Positions 36,125-45,178 are shown, counted from the first letter of the stretch. The stretch is DNA of 64,000 nucleotides from Flavobacterium sp. LC2016-12 (GCF_015351595.1 NZ_JADKPT010000001.1:310001-374000), one strand, 5' to 3'. Made by a program: numbers and translations. The notes: generated by a model from the letters alone, not told the origin.

Positions 36125-38155
36125 CTATTTAGAAGCATTGAACTCTGTAATAATATTCACTGCTTCATTCAGGTAAGGATTTGTTTTCAAATTATCAATT
36201 TGATACTGGTTTATTGTTTTTTCTGTGGGATAAACACCTAATAAAAATTGATTTACACTGGAATTATAAACATCTAAAGGATTGTTTTCATCATTAAAAG
36301 TATTAATCTCTTTCCAAAGTGAATTGACTATCTTTTTCTGATTAAAAACAGCGTCAATTGTCATGGGAATTTCTGATTTTGGGGTGTTTACCAATTGATC
36401 AATTTTTAAATTGATTTTTTTCACGTCGTTAAAAAAATAATTATCTGCCAAACGCGCAGTACTATTTTGGGCAAGCTTATCTATTAAAGGTCGTTTTACG
36501 AATGGTTTGTATTTTAAAAATGGCTGAATACTGTCGTTTTTAATAGCTGTCGGGAAATCACTTTCCTTTTGATAGACACCTTCATAAAATTCAGGCACAA
36601 TAACATCCGGAGTTACTCCTACATATTGATGGCTTTTTCCGGTTACTCTGTAAAATTTATTAATTGTGATTTTTAAAAAGTCAGTGTTTTTTTCTTCGTC
36701 TAGCGAAAGAATGGTTTGCATAGTCGCTTTTCCAAGTGTATTACTTCCAAGTATTAAAGCACGATTGTAATCTTGCAATATCGAAGAGAAAAATTCGCTT
36801 GCTGAAGCTGTATTGCTATTAACTAATACAACAATGGGCCCTTTATAAATCATTCCTCTGTAAGGGTCATTAATAACTGATGTACCTTGTTTGTTGTCTA
36901 TTACAATCGAAAGCGGACCATAATCAACAAACATTCCGGCCAGCTTGATGGCTTCCTCCATAGATCCACCACCATTATCAATTAAATCAATTACAAGACC
37001 TTTTATATTGTCCCGATCTAGCTTTATCACTTCTCTCGCAACATCATCGGCACAACCTTTTCGGCTGTTACCATCTAAATCAGCATAAAAACTAGGAATC
37101 TTGATGTAACCAATTTTACTTTCTTTACCCACAATAAAACTAAAAACAGAGTTTTCTTCATCCTTCATCACTTGCTTTTCAATATAAACGTCGAAACTTT
37201 TGCCTGAATTTCTTTTTAGCGTAAGCGTAATACTTTTATTAGATTCAGATAAAATCATGGTAGAAATAGATTCTAATGATGCACATGAAACCTGCAATGT
37301 TTCTTTTTGATTGGATATCGAAACAATTTGATCTCCTTTTTTAATTTGTCCGGTTTTAAAAGCAGGACCGTTCGGATCTATTTCGTCAATAATAATTTCG
37401 TTTTTCTCGTTCAAATTCACCGTCATTCCAAGCGATAAGTGTTCTTTTGAGAGAGAAGCTACAAAACTCGATTTAGAATCATCACTAAAATAGGCGGTAT
37501 GAGGATCAAAGTAAGTACAAAAGAAGTTGTATATCTTCTCTTCCAGTTTTGTATTGGTTTCTAAAAGGGTATTGAAACGACAAATTTCATTGGTTAAAAT
37601 AGTGGTTCTTGAAGCTAGTTCAATCGATTTAAAGTTCGCTTTAATAGAATCCAGATTGTCACTGGTTTCGGCCATATCATCTAAAATCTGATAACGTAGT
37701 TTCTTTAACCAGACTTTTTCTAAATCTTCTTTTTTAAGATAAAAAGCAAATGATTTTTTATAAAATCGGATAGTGTCTTGTTTAGTATAGTCGATGGTTC
37801 CGGTCTGAATCTTTTCTAAGACTGTTTTAGTTCTCAGCAGCCCGTCCTTATATTTATTAGAAATAGCATCCACAAAATTACAGTCACCTTCCATAATCAT
37901 ATCATCTAAACTTAAACGATATTTTTTAGCTAAGTCATCGTATTCAGTTTTAAAAAAAATGTTTCTTGAGGGGTCCAGTTCATTTATAAGATTATCAAAT
38001 ACAAATATTGATAAGCTGTCATCAACAGGTTTTGGTCTAATATGTTCGGTTTGAATAAGTCGATTTATCTTGAATAAAATTTCGCATGTAGATGCGCTAT
38101 TTTGACTAAATAGAACGCTTGTAGTCATCAAAAAAAATAATAGTATTTTTTTCAT
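36125..38155 (-). CDS. S41-family tail-specific protease (Prc/CtpA-like), exported
   Basis: 676 aa from the ATG at 38155, which opens a signal peptide (MKKILLFFLMTTSVLFSQ); the ORF start at 38269 adds 38 residues without one. Layout follows Prc: N-terminal helical domain with ELDPSRNIFF, CTYFDPHTAYFSDD, a PDZ domain (LGMTVNLNEKNEIIIDEIDPNGPAFKTGQIKKGDQI), then the S41 core with GLVIDLIDNGGGSMEEA. The catalytic Ser/Lys dyad is expected in NTASASEFFSSIL and LGKATMQT. A C-terminal helical extension follows. Periplasmic tail-specific proteases degrade or process proteins from the C-terminus. It is shorter than E. coli Prc but keeps its signature DPHTxYF motif. Confidence 0.88.
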   Translation of the reverse strand: MKKILLFFLMTTSVLFSQNSASTCEILFKINRLIQTEHIRPKPVDDSLSIFVFDNLINELDPSRNIFFKTEYDDLAKKYRLSLDDMIMEGDCNFVDAISNKYKDGLLRTKTVLEKIQTGTIDYTKQDTIRFYKKSFAFYLKKEDLEKVWLKKLRYQILDDMAETSDNLDSIKANFKSIELASRTTILTNEICRFNTLLETNTKLEEKIYNFFCTYFDPHTAYFSDDSKSSFVASLSKEHLSLGMTVNLNEKNEIIIDEIDPNGPAFKTGQIKKGDQIVSISNQKETLQVSCASLESISTMILSESNKSITLTLKRNSGKSFDVYIEKQVMKDEENSVFSFIVGKESKIGYIKIPSFYADLDGNSRKGCADDVAREVIKLDRDNIKGLVIDLIDNGGGSMEEAIKLAGMFVDYGPLSIVIDNKQGTSVINDPYRGMIYKGPIVVLVNSNTASASEFFSSILQDYNRALILGSNTLGKATMQTILSLDEEKNTDFLKITINKFYRVTGKSHQYVGVTPDVIVPEFYEGVYQKESDFPTAIKNDSIQPFLKYKPFVKRPLIDKLAQNSTARLADNYFFNDVKKINLKIDQLVNTPKSEIPMTIDAVFNQKKIVNSLWKEINTFNDENNPLDVYNSSVNQFLLGVYPTEKTINQYQIDNLKTNPYLNEAVNIITEFNASK

Positions 38156-38284
38156 AGATTGAAGGTCTTCGTTTAGCTTAAAATTACACTTATTTTTTTG
38201 ATTAAAAGTTATATTTTTTCTAAAATAACTTACATTTAATCGATTTCTTTCCGTTAAAGTGCATACCATTTCAGCTTAATTTCG

Positions 38285-38322
38285 CCATAAAAAAATGCAT
38301 TACTTTTTGAGCAATGCATTTT
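38285..38322 (-). terminator. Terminator of gcvT
   Basis: Minus strand: 10-bp stem AAAATGCATT / AATGCATTTT, 11-base loop, then a run of T, 23 bases past the gcvT stop. Confidence 0.8.
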
Positions 38323-38344
38323 CGTAATAGATATGTCTTAAAAT

Positions 38345-39427
38345 TTATTTCTTGTAAAAAGGTAATTTTACCACTTTTGCAGCAACATCATTTTTTCTGA
38401 TTCTGATAAAGATATCGTTATCAACAGCACTGTTTGCAACTGTAACATATCCTAAACCAATTCCTTTATTCATAGAAGGCGACATTGTTCCAGAAGTTAC
38501 AATACCAATTACAGCACCAGAAGCATCAACAATTTCATAGTCATGTCTTGGTACAGCGCGTTCCTGCATTTCAAAAGCAACTAGTTTTTTAGTAACACCT
38601 TCTTCTTTTTGTTTTTTCAAACTTTCAGAATTAGTAAAATCTTTGTTGAATTTCGTAATCCATCCTAATCCAGCTTCAAGTGGAGAAGTAGTATCATTAA
38701 TGTCATTTCCGTACAAACAGAATCCCATTTCTAAACGTAAAGTATCACGAGCTGCCAATCCAATTGGTTTAATTCCGTATGCTGCACCAGCTTCAAAAAC
38801 TTTGTTCCAAATCGCTTCAGCATCAGCATTTTTGCAGTAAATTTCAAATCCGCCAGAACCTGTATAACCAGTTGCAGAGATAATTACATCATTAAAACCA
38901 GCAAAATCAGCTACTTCAAAATGATAATAAGCAATTGCAGCTAAATCAATAGAAGACAAAGGCTGCATAGCTTCAACCGCTTTTGGCCCCTGAATTGCCA
39001 ATAAAGAATAATCGTCAGAAAGGTTTTTCATTTCAACACCCAAATCATTGTGCGAAGAAATCCAGTTCCAGTCTTTTTCAATGTTTGAAGCATTTACAAC
39101 AAGTAAATATTCCTCATCTTTCATTTTATACACAATCAAATCATCAACGATTCCGCCGTCATTGTTTGGTAAACAAGAATATTGCGCTCTTCCTATTGTT
39201 AAAGTCGAAGCATCATTCGAAGTTACTTTCTGAATCAAAGCCAAAGCATTTGGTCCGGTAAGCAAAAATTCACCCATATGCGAAACGTCAAAAACGCCTA
39301 CACTGTTACGAACTGTTTCGTGTTCAGCATTTACGCCTTCATAGGTAATAGGCATGTTATAACCGGCAAAAGGCAGCATTTTCGCTCCCAAACTCTCATG
39401 TATGTGCGTAAGCGCAGTATTTTTCAT
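38345..39427 (-). CDS. gcvT: Aminomethyltransferase (glycine cleavage T protein)
   Basis: 360 aa, standard length. The T protein transfers the aminomethyl carbon from lipoylated H protein to tetrahydrofolate, releasing ammonia. Landmarks: [37 protein letters not shown], the folate-binding region with the catalytic Asp (NDASTL...[21 protein letters not shown]), [15 protein letters not shown], and [20 protein letters not shown]. The gcvH and gcvP genes are not in this window, as is common in Bacteroidota where the system is scattered. Its own promoter (39454-39461) and terminator make it monocistronic. Confidence 0.95.
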   Translation of the reverse strand: MKNTALTHIHESLGAKMLPFAGYNMPITYEGVNAEHETVRNSVGVFDVSHMGEFLLTGPNALALIQKVTSNDASTLTIGRAQYSCLPNNDGGIVDDLIVYKMKDEEYLLVVNASNIEKDWNWISSHNDLGVEMKNLSDDYSLLAIQGPKAVEAMQPLSSIDLAAIAYYHFEVADFAGFNDVIISATGYTGSGGFEIYCKNADAEAIWNKVFEAGAAYGIKPIGLAARDTLRLEMGFCLYGNDINDTTSPLEAGLGWITKFNKDFTNSESLKKQKEEGVTKKLVAFEMQERAVPRHDYEIVDASGAVIGIVTSGTMSPSMNKGIGLGYVTVANSAVDNDIFIRIRKNDVAAKVVKLPFYKK

Positions 39428-39453
39428 TGTGTGTTGTTTATAAAAGTGAGTCG

Positions 39454-39461
39454 CAAATTTA
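39454..39461 (-). promoter_or_regulatory. -7 element of gcvT
   Basis: TAAATTTG on the minus strand, 26 bases before the ATG; no -33 TTTG at 19 bases. No glycine riboswitch-like structure was noticed in the short leader. Confidence 0.45.
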
Positions 39462-39519
39462 TTTAAAAAATATCGGAAATTAATAGTCTAAATTATAAAT
39501 TTCGCAATATTTAGTAGCT

Positions 39520-39665
39520 ATTCCAGCTTTCCGTTACAAGTCCTCATAAAAAAAGCAAAATTTCTAATGTTCTAAAAAGAGCTTCCGCTGGTCGCTTTTT
39601 TAGAACAAGAAATTTTTGCTTTTTTTACTCCGGGCTTTCTACTACAATCAGGGCTAGGGGACTCA
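39520..39665. repeat. Long intergenic palindromic element (AAAAAAAGCAAAATTTC...GGGCTAGGGG)
   Basis: Arms 39548-39581 and 39592-39625 (aaaaaaagcaaaatttct... / ...agaaatttttgcttttttt) are near reverse complements with a short GC-rich loop. Flanking words agctttccgttac and gggctttctactacaatcagggctagggg recall an iterated element I have seen in many Flavobacterium intergenic regions. It fills the divergent gcvT-nnrD gap of 300 bases. Confidence 0.6.
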
Positions 39666-39727
39666 GGTAATAAGAAAGAACTTTTTTCTTCAAAATTTAT
39701 GTAACTTTAATTCATAAAATCGATTCA

Positions 39728-40582
39728 ATGAAAATCCCGTTTTTAATCACAAAAGAAGAAATTTTAAAGTTTTATAAACCTGTAAATCCTCATACACATA
39801 AAGGACTGCAAGGCCATGCTGTGATTATTGCCGGAAGTTATGGTAAAATAGGAGCTGCCGTTTTAGCCTCAAAAGCCTGTCTAAAATCAGGTTGTGGTCT
39901 CGTAACCACTTTTACACCAAAATGCGGTTACCAAATTCTGCAAATCTCGATTCCGGAAGTTATGGTTGTTACCGATGAAAATATGAATTTCATAACCAAT
40001 ATTCATCTTCCATTAATTCCACAAGCTATTGGTATCGGTCCAGGAATCGGGCAGGAGTTGGCAACCCAAAAAGCTTTATTTGAATTTTTAAGAACCAATA
40101 AAATACCTTTGGTTCTCGATGCCGATGCATTGAATATTTTGGCAGAAAATCAATCCTGGCTTGAATTGGTTCCAGAAAACACAATTCTCACACCACATCC
40201 AAAAGAACTCGAACGTCTTATCGGAAAATGGAATTCGGAATCGGAAAAATTTCAAAAAACAATTTCCTTTTCAGAGAAATACAAACTGATTATCGTAATG
40301 AAAGGCGCTCCAACTTACATCATCAACAAACAGGAAATCTACGAAAACACAACCGGTAACGCTGCCTTGGCAACTGCAGGAAGTGGCGACACCCTAACCG
40401 GAATAATTACAAGTTTCCTGGCACAAGGTTACGAACCTAAAGATGCTGCAAAATTAGGCGTCTTCCTTCATGGCTTAACAGCAGATATTGCTTTGCCAAA
40501 AACGGGTTATCAGTCTTTTATAGCCTCTGATATTATTGAGAATCTTGGAAAAGCTTTTTTGGAATTAGAAAAAAAAGTTTAA
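39728..40582 (+). CDS. nnrD: ADP-dependent NAD(P)H-hydrate dehydratase
   Basis: 284 aa of ribokinase fold. It repairs the S-form of NADHX/NADPHX by ADP- (or ATP-) driven dehydration. Landmarks: [65 protein letters not shown] and the catalytic [25 protein letters not shown] (catalytic Asp in GSGD). Many bacteria fuse this domain to the NnrE epimerase; here the epimerase part is absent and no nnrE is adjacent. The stop codon overlaps the first bases of a large palindromic repeat. Confidence 0.92.
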   Translation: MKIPFLITKEEILKFYKPVNPHTHKGLQGHAVIIAGSYGKIGAAVLASKACLKSGCGLVTTFTPKCGYQILQISIPEVMVVTDENMNFITNIHLPLIPQAIGIGPGIGQELATQKALFEFLRTNKIPLVLDADALNILAENQSWLELVPENTILTPHPKELERLIGKWNSESEKFQKTISFSEKYKLIIVMKGAPTYIINKQEIYENTTGNAALATAGSGDTLTGIITSFLAQGYEPKDAAKLGVFLHGLTADIALPKTGYQSFIASDIIENLGKAFLELEKKV

Positions 40583-40743
40583 CCGCAAAGTTCGCAAAGA
40601 TTTACGCAATGAACGCAAGGTTAAAAAAAAGCTATAATAAAATATAAACTTAGCGCCTTTGCGTCTTTGCGAAATTATTTCACCCCAACAGTTAAAAAAA
40701 ACTTAGCGAACCTCGCGTAAATCTTTGCGAACTTTGCGGTTAA
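40579..40743. repeat. Large palindrome, AACCGCAAAG family
   Basis: A 28-29-base arm beginning TTAACCGCAAAGTTCGCAAAG (40579-) is matched exactly by its complement at 40715-40743. The interior carries further gcgtctttgcg words. The left arm starts inside the nnrD stop codon. It fills the 200-base gap before the HipA-like gene and could serve as terminator on either strand. Confidence 0.75.
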
Positions 40744-40782
40744 ATAAACAAACCGTAGATTTGTATTCCAGTAAAACTGCTT

Positions 40783-41565
40783 ATGAAAAACAAATTCGAT
40801 CTCAGAACGGTAAATGTTACCCGTTACATCACACCACTGCGCGAAGGCGGTTCTTTACCCGCTTTGGCAGAAGCCGATGACGATTTTAAATATGTCCTAA
40901 AATTCAAAGGAGCCGGTCACGGTGTAAAAGCTTTGATAGCCGAATTAGTTGGAGGACAAATTGCCAAAGCCTTAAAGCTGCAGCTTCCGGAGTTGGTTTT
41001 CGCCAATCTGGACGAAGCTTTTGGAAGATCTGAGGGCGACGAAGAAATTCAGGATTTACTGCAGGGAAGTCAGGGATTGAATCTTGCTCTTCATTTTTTA
41101 TCAGGCGCGATCACTTTTGATCCTGTTGTGACAACTGTAGATGCCAAATTAGCATCGCAAATCGTTTGGCTTGATGCTTATATCACTAATGTAGACAGAA
41201 CATTCAGAAATACCAATATGTTGATTTGGCATAAAGAATTATGGCTAATTGATCACGGTGCCTGTTTGTATTTTCATCATTCCTGGAACAATTGGGAACA
41301 GCATGCCAAAAGTCCGTTTGCGCTGATAAAAGATCACGTTTTACTGCCTCAGGCTTCTCTTTTAAAAGAAGTTGATTCCGAATTCAAAGCGCTTTTAACA
41401 AACGAAAAATTAGAAGAAATTGTCAATACAATTCCGGAAGAATGGCTGGTTTGGGAAGATACTGATGAAACCCCAGAAGCTCTGCGAAATGTATATTTAC
41501 AATTCTTGCAAACCCGATTAAATAATTCCGAAATCTTTGTAAATCAAGCTCAAAATGCAAGATAG
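40783..41565 (+). CDS. HipA-like kinase-fold protein
   Basis: 260 aa with a HipA-type protein-kinase fold. ATP-site features: YVLKFKGAGHGVKALIAELVGGQIAKAL; catalytic loop DAYITNVDRTFRNTNML (DR...N as in HipA's HxDRxxxN); metal-binding LIDHGACLYFHH. It is shorter than HipA toxins (about 440 aa) and lacks the N-terminal HipA subdomain. No HipB-like antitoxin is adjacent. Instead it overlaps by 11 bases with a DUF3037 gene, a pairing I know from many genomes. Biological target unknown; an ancestral toxin-antitoxin role is possible but not supported. Confidence 0.8.
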   Translation: MKNKFDLRTVNVTRYITPLREGGSLPALAEADDDFKYVLKFKGAGHGVKALIAELVGGQIAKALKLQLPELVFANLDEAFGRSEGDEEIQDLLQGSQGLNLALHFLSGAITFDPVVTTVDAKLASQIVWLDAYITNVDRTFRNTNMLIWHKELWLIDHGACLYFHHSWNNWEQHAKSPFALIKDHVLLPQASLLKEVDSEFKALLTNEKLEEIVNTIPEEWLVWEDTDETPEALRNVYLQFLQTRLNNSEIFVNQAQNAR

Positions 41566-41938
41566 TCACTTATATGAGTATGCCGTAATTCGCGTGGTAC
41601 CCAGAGTAGAGCGCGAAGAATTCCTAAATATCGGAATCATTTTGTTTTGCAAAAAAGCCAAATTTATAAAAGTATTGTCGCACATTGACGATGCTAAGGT
41701 TGAAAGTCTTTCGAACGATTTTGATATAGAACAATTGCATTGCAACATAACAGCGCTTAAAAAAATTGCAGCCGGAAACAAAGATGGCGGACCAATTGGA
41801 CAAATGGAAATTCCAGAGCGTTTTAGATGGTTGACAGCAATAAGAAGTTCAGCAATTCAAACCTCAAGACCGCATTCTGGTTTATGTGAAGATTTGGAAA
41901 AAACGATTCAAAGATTGTTTGAAGAGTTAGTGCTTTAA
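41555..41938 (+). CDS. DUF3037 protein
   Basis: 127 aa, cytoplasmic. The N-terminus YEYAVIRVVPRVEREEFLNIGIILFCKK and the end FRWLTAIRSSAIQTSRPHSGLCEDLEKTIQRLFEELV are diagnostic of DUF3037. The start overlaps the end of the HipA-like gene, implying coupling and a shared function. No enzymatic motif known. Confidence 0.85.
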   Translation: MQDSHLYEYAVIRVVPRVEREEFLNIGIILFCKKAKFIKVLSHIDDAKVESLSNDFDIEQLHCNITALKKIAAGNKDGGPIGQMEIPERFRWLTAIRSSAIQTSRPHSGLCEDLEKTIQRLFEELVL

Positions 41939-41940
41939 AA

Positions 41941-42004
41941 AAGGTTCAAAGGAGCAAAGCGACAAAGGTTCAAAGGTTTTTCTGTAGAGACGCACAGCAG
42001 TGCG
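41941..42004. repeat. AAGGTTCAAAG words and GACGCAC hairpin
   Basis: The tract aaggttcaaaggagcaaagcgacaaagg is followed by AGACGCAC-AGCA-GTGCG (41988-42004). The latter is a one-base-deleted copy of the perfect hairpin at 43150-43169. Both words recur elsewhere (43098-43169; 53653-53800). Confidence 0.6.
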
Positions 42005-42031
42005 CTAACGGTATGATTATATGAATTTGTT

Positions 42032-42457
42032 TTATTTTAGGTCTATTAAAAAACCGAAAACAATTAAAAGCAGACTTGATATTGGCCCTGAGATAATACA
42101 TACCAATGGAGTTTGTCCGTCTCCATGACAGGCAACATTTACACAAACTAAAAGAATAAATACAACAGTATTTAATAAACCGTAAAGAAAAAAATTAAGT
42201 AACATAAATTTTTCTTTGATTGTTTTTTCATCATTTAATAAAAGGGAATTTGTTTTTTTAATAAATAAAATGCTGGTTAATAAAATCAAAATAATAGAAA
42301 GCAACAAAACAATTGTATAACTCATTTCACAATTATGAATAAGCTTTTCAATTCCCATTGCTAAAAACACACAAGGGAAAATACTAAAAATCGGAAATAC
42401 TGGAATCAGAGTCCATAAAGCATTTATAAAAGCATATTTTGTAAATCGTAATTCCAT
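42032..42457 (-). CDS. Predicted integral membrane protein, four helices
   Basis: 141 aa with about four hydrophobic segments: ALWTLIPVFPIFSIFPCVFLAMGI, MSYTIVLLLSIILILLTSILFI, LLNFFLYGLLNTVVFILLVCVNVAC and LVCIISGPISSLLLIVFGFLI. No motif or family recognised. It lies alone between repeat tracts. It is probably a real inner-membrane protein, judging from its length and hydrophobic pattern, but its role is unknown. Confidence 0.6.
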   Translation of the reverse strand: MELRFTKYAFINALWTLIPVFPIFSIFPCVFLAMGIEKLIHNCEMSYTIVLLLSIILILLTSILFIKKTNSLLLNDEKTIKEKFMLLNFFLYGLLNTVVFILLVCVNVACHGDGQTPLVCIISGPISSLLLIVFGFLIDLK

Positions 42458-42537
42458 TTAGGGAGAGATTAGTTTTAGTAAAGTATTAGTTCAAACAAAA
42501 AAACTTCGTGCCTTAGCGCCTTAGTGGCAAAATTTGA

Positions 42538-43086
42538 CTAAAAATCCAATGTCCCAAAGATACAGTCATTAGAAAAATCAAGCATTATATTTTCCTTTTT
42601 TTGATTTTCAATAACTAATAAATCATAAGTATTCAGATTGTATGTCTTGTCATTAATTTTTATGAGTGTTGTACGTAAAGAAAATAAAAGCATTATTTGA
42701 GCATTACTGTTCTGACTATTAGTCGTTATTTTTAGTTTATGATGGCGTATTTTGTCAGAAACCATCCAATTAAAATCAGTGCCTTTTGTATAAGAAGTCA
42801 CTTCATCATCCGAATTAAATTCCATGATTTCATATTTCTCATATACTTTTTTTTCTTTGTTTACCTCAATATCTAAACAGTTATCAAGCATAACCAAATA
42901 ACGGTGATAGCCCCTAAATTTCGTAAACACAGAAGGCTCTTGTTCTATTGTAGCGCTGCTTATTCTGAATGCAAAATCTCTGTCGGCATAGCTTGCCGTT
43001 TCCGGATATATCAAATATTCATAGGTCAATCCACCACTCCAAACAGAGGCTTTACTATCTTTTTTAGGCAAAAGGCGTATGTTCAT
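42538..43086 (-). CDS. HutD/Ves-family protein
   Basis: 182 aa, cupin-like. Family landmarks: LPKKDSKASVWSGGLTYEYLIYPE near the start (usual form WxGGxTxEL.IyP), FAFRISSATIEQEPSVFTKFRGYHRYLVMLD (the SxFsxFpGydR pattern), then GTDFNWMVSD. HutD is linked to histidine utilisation and Ves to cold growth in enterobacteria, but the molecular role is unclear. The hutH gene lies 14 kb away, so no operon link is visible here. Confidence 0.75.
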   Translation of the reverse strand: MNIRLLPKKDSKASVWSGGLTYEYLIYPETASYADRDFAFRISSATIEQEPSVFTKFRGYHRYLVMLDNCLDIEVNKEKKVYEKYEIMEFNSDDEVTSYTKGTDFNWMVSDKIRHHKLKITTNSQNSNAQIMLLFSLRTTLIKINDKTYNLNTYDLLVIENQKKENIMLDFSNDCIFGTLDF

Positions 43087-43097
43087 TTTTCATTTTT

Positions 43098-43301
43098 TAA
43101 AAAAGGTTCAAAGTTGCAAAGTTACAAAGAGGCAAAGGTTTTTTTGTAGAGACGCACAGCAGTGCGTCTAACGCCAGAATTGAAAATCGCGCAAAGACGC
43201 AAAGGCGCAAAGAAAATTTTAAAAGAAAACTTTGCGACTTTGTGTCTTCGTGGCAAAAAAAAACTCAGCGAATCTCTGCGCATCCCGATAGCTATCGGGA
43301 T
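43098..43301. repeat. Mosaic of four intergenic repeat families
   Basis: In order: AAAGGTTCAAAG-type words (43098-43142); the hairpin AGACGCAC-AGCA-GTGCGTCT (43150-43169); an imperfect palindrome of gcaaag words (43187-43254); and a perfect 20-base palindrome ATCCCGATAGCTATCGGGAT (43282-43301), the kind of highly iterated palindrome seen in flavobacteria. The stretch between HutD and the GNAT gene (240 bases) contains nothing else. Confidence 0.7.
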
Positions 43302-43326
43302 TGTGTATCTCTGTGGTAAAACCCTC

Positions 43327-43833
43327 TTAAATACTTTTCTCCAAATAAATAAACTCCAAAGGCGCCTCACAAATCGTAACATGAATTTCGCTTTCAGGAA
43401 AAGCCTCTCTTTCGCCTGTATCCACATAGCCATGGCGTTTGTACCACGCAATAAGTTCTTCACGAACCGAAATAACCGTCATAATAATACTGGACAATCC
43501 CAAAGCTTTAGCATGATTTTCGGCTTCAGCCAGCATCTTTTTTCCGATTCCACTGTTTTGCAATTCGGGAGAAACGGTTAACATTCCTAAATACAATTGG
43601 TTTTCTTTTTCGACCAATAAAACGGAACCAATAATCTTGTCGCTCTGAGTATATTTCAGAATTGTATTCTTCGGATTCAGAATCGTTTCTGTCAACTCTT
43701 CTTCGTTGGTTCTTTTTCCTTCTAATAAATTGGCTTCAGTTGTCCAGCCTTTTTTAGAAGTTTCACCTCTGTATGCTGAATTGATTAAAATATTTAATGT
43801 AGGAATATCTTGTAATGTTGCTTTTGTAATCAT
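43327..43833 (-). CDS. GNAT-family N-acetyltransferase
   Basis: 168 aa. The GNAT core is complete: ATLQDIPTLNILINSAYRGE at the start, LYLGMLTVSPELQNSGIGKKMLAEAENHAK (acetyl-CoA motif A, QxxGxG) and IMTVISVREELIAWYKRHGYVDTG at the C-terminal motif B. The substrate is unknown. It is monocistronic between two repeat regions. Confidence 0.88.
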   Translation of the reverse strand: MITKATLQDIPTLNILINSAYRGETSKKGWTTEANLLEGKRTNEEELTETILNPKNTILKYTQSDKIIGSVLLVEKENQLYLGMLTVSPELQNSGIGKKMLAEAENHAKALGLSSIIMTVISVREELIAWYKRHGYVDTGEREAFPESEIHVTICEAPLEFIYLEKSI

Positions 43834-43867
43834 GGTATGCGATGCTGTATTTTTATTTTTTAATTTG

Positions 43868-43985
43868 AATTGCCTCCTGCTTTAGCTGGAGGAACAAAAT
43901 TACAATATGAAACTGGCTTTAGCCAAAAATCTTAATAATTTAGGCTAAAGCCAGTTTGAAATTATTTATTTGCCTGGAGGCAATT
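43868..43985. repeat. Nested palindrome around GGCTTTAGCC words
   Basis: Inner arms AAACTGGCTTTAGCC (43910-43924) and its exact complement (43943-43957); outer arms AATTGCCTCC (43868-43877) and GGAGGCAATT (43976-43985). A two-level inverted repeat upstream of the GNAT gene and downstream of the 44027 gene. Confidence 0.75.
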
Positions 43986-44026
43986 GAAGATTTTGATTGT
44001 TTTCTAAGAGTTATATTTCACTTGTT

Positions 44027-44554
44027 TCATGATACAGTTTTAATTTTTTCATCCAGAAATGCTATTATTTCTTCAAACTTTTCCTTTCCAACTTCTTTTT
44101 CAGATAATATAAAACGAACTCCTATTTTTGAATCTAAGAATATTGTTTCATCAATCCTTGTATATCTTGGTAATCCCATCCATTTTAATTTTAAGTCTTG
44201 TTGATAATCCTTAAAGAGAAAATAATCATCATGAAATTCCCAAATTGGACAATCACATGCGTCTTCCTTATTTTTTACCTCATTATAAGTTGCATTGAAA
44301 TATATTTTTTTATTTTCTTTATAAGTAACATTCATGCGATAAACCATATAAAGACTAAATAATCCCATTGCACAGAATAATCCTCCAATATTATTTTTTC
44401 CAATTATTATTAGTATTCCAAGTGATATTAAAACTATTGAAATAATTCTATTTCTTTTATTGTTTTTTAAATGTTTAGCCCAGGCTGTATCAAAATTTAA
44501 CTTGTTTTGTTCGATGTAAATCTCTTTGTTAAAAGGTATTTCTATATTTATCAT
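44027..44554 (-). CDS. Two-TM protein of unknown function, YcxB-like layout
   Basis: 175 aa. A cytoplasmic N-terminus (NKEIYIEQNKLNFDTAWAKHLKNNKRNR), two close helices (ISIVLISLGILIIIGK; GLFCAMGLFSLYMVYRM), then a soluble domain with CDCPIWEFHDDYFLFKDYQQDLKLKWMGLPRYTRIDETIFLD. The layout (two helices then a PH-like domain testing a W...D...F pattern) resembles YcxB-type proteins. It is the last gene of a four-gene operon starting at 48661, 17 bases after the lipoprotein gene. Confidence 0.55.
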   Translation of the reverse strand: MINIEIPFNKEIYIEQNKLNFDTAWAKHLKNNKRNRIISIVLISLGILIIIGKNNIGGLFCAMGLFSLYMVYRMNVTYKENKKIYFNATYNEVKNKEDACDCPIWEFHDDYFLFKDYQQDLKLKWMGLPRYTRIDETIFLDSKIGVRFILSEKEVGKEKFEEIIAFLDEKIKTVS

Positions 44555-44571
44555 TAAGTTTTTATTTCCAA

Positions 44572-45159
44572 TTAATATTTTGGCGTAACGCTTTTTGTCT
44601 TTTCAAGCGCTTGATTTTCTCTCTCAATTACTTTCTCAAATGGAGATTTTTTTGGCAAATGTTGCTTTTGATATTCTTCAATAAGCGGAATGGTTAAAAT
44701 AATCTTTAAAGCAGTATGATAATTGGTTATCTCGCTTCGTTTTTTATTGATCGTATTTACTAAATTTTCAATATCAGCTTTTTGTGTGACATATTTATCC
44801 TGACTTTTCGTAATTAAATTTATCATTTTCTGTTTCATTACACTATCTCTTATACCATTAATATGACTTTCTACAGAATTGTAATAATCATCAGATTTTT
44901 GATCATAAGTATAAAAAAGATTTGTTGTATCTCTTGGATTCAATTCACTTAGCTCGTTTTCTAAAGCTTTCAATTCGGGAGATTTATCTACAAGTTCCTG
45001 ATACAAGTCTTCTACTAAATCACCACCTTTTCTAAATCTTCCTATTTCAATACTTGTTTCCTCAAAAGCTTTTGGTTCCTCATTGCTTCTCTGAGTAGTT
45101 TCATTTTCTCGACAAGATATCAGGAGAATTAATGAAAACATTGCGATTTTTTTTAGCAT
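44572..45159 (-). CDS. Lipoprotein of unknown function
   Basis: 195 aa from MLKKIAMFSLILLISC (45159): a lipobox LISC gives a mature lipid-anchored protein. The longer ORF start at 45270 overlaps the upstream coding end and lacks a signal. The rest is charged and helical (EDLYQELVDKSPELKALENELSELNPRDTTN; QKADIENLVNTINKKRSEI), probably coiled-coil. Third gene of the envelope operon, 19 bases after the FAD oxidase gene. Confidence 0.65.
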   Translation of the reverse strand: MLKKIAMFSLILLISCRENETTQRSNEEPKAFEETSIEIGRFRKGGDLVEDLYQELVDKSPELKALENELSELNPRDTTNLFYTYDQKSDDYYNSVESHINGIRDSVMKQKMINLITKSQDKYVTQKADIENLVNTINKKRSEITNYHTALKIILTIPLIEEYQKQHLPKKSPFEKVIERENQALEKTKSVTPKY

Positions 45160-45178
45160 AGTTTTATTTTTAAATAAT

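Noticed and set aside
35955..36176. 73-codon plus-strand frame rich in Arg
   Set aside because: It reads through the AACCGCAAGG palindrome; composition reflects the repeat.
42538..43086. Hut operon linking HutD with hutH
   Set aside because: The genes are 14 kb apart on opposite strands with unrelated genes between.
43122..43581. Overlapping frames on both strands between HutD and GNAT
   Set aside because: They are translations of mixed intergenic repeats and the antisense of the GNAT gene.
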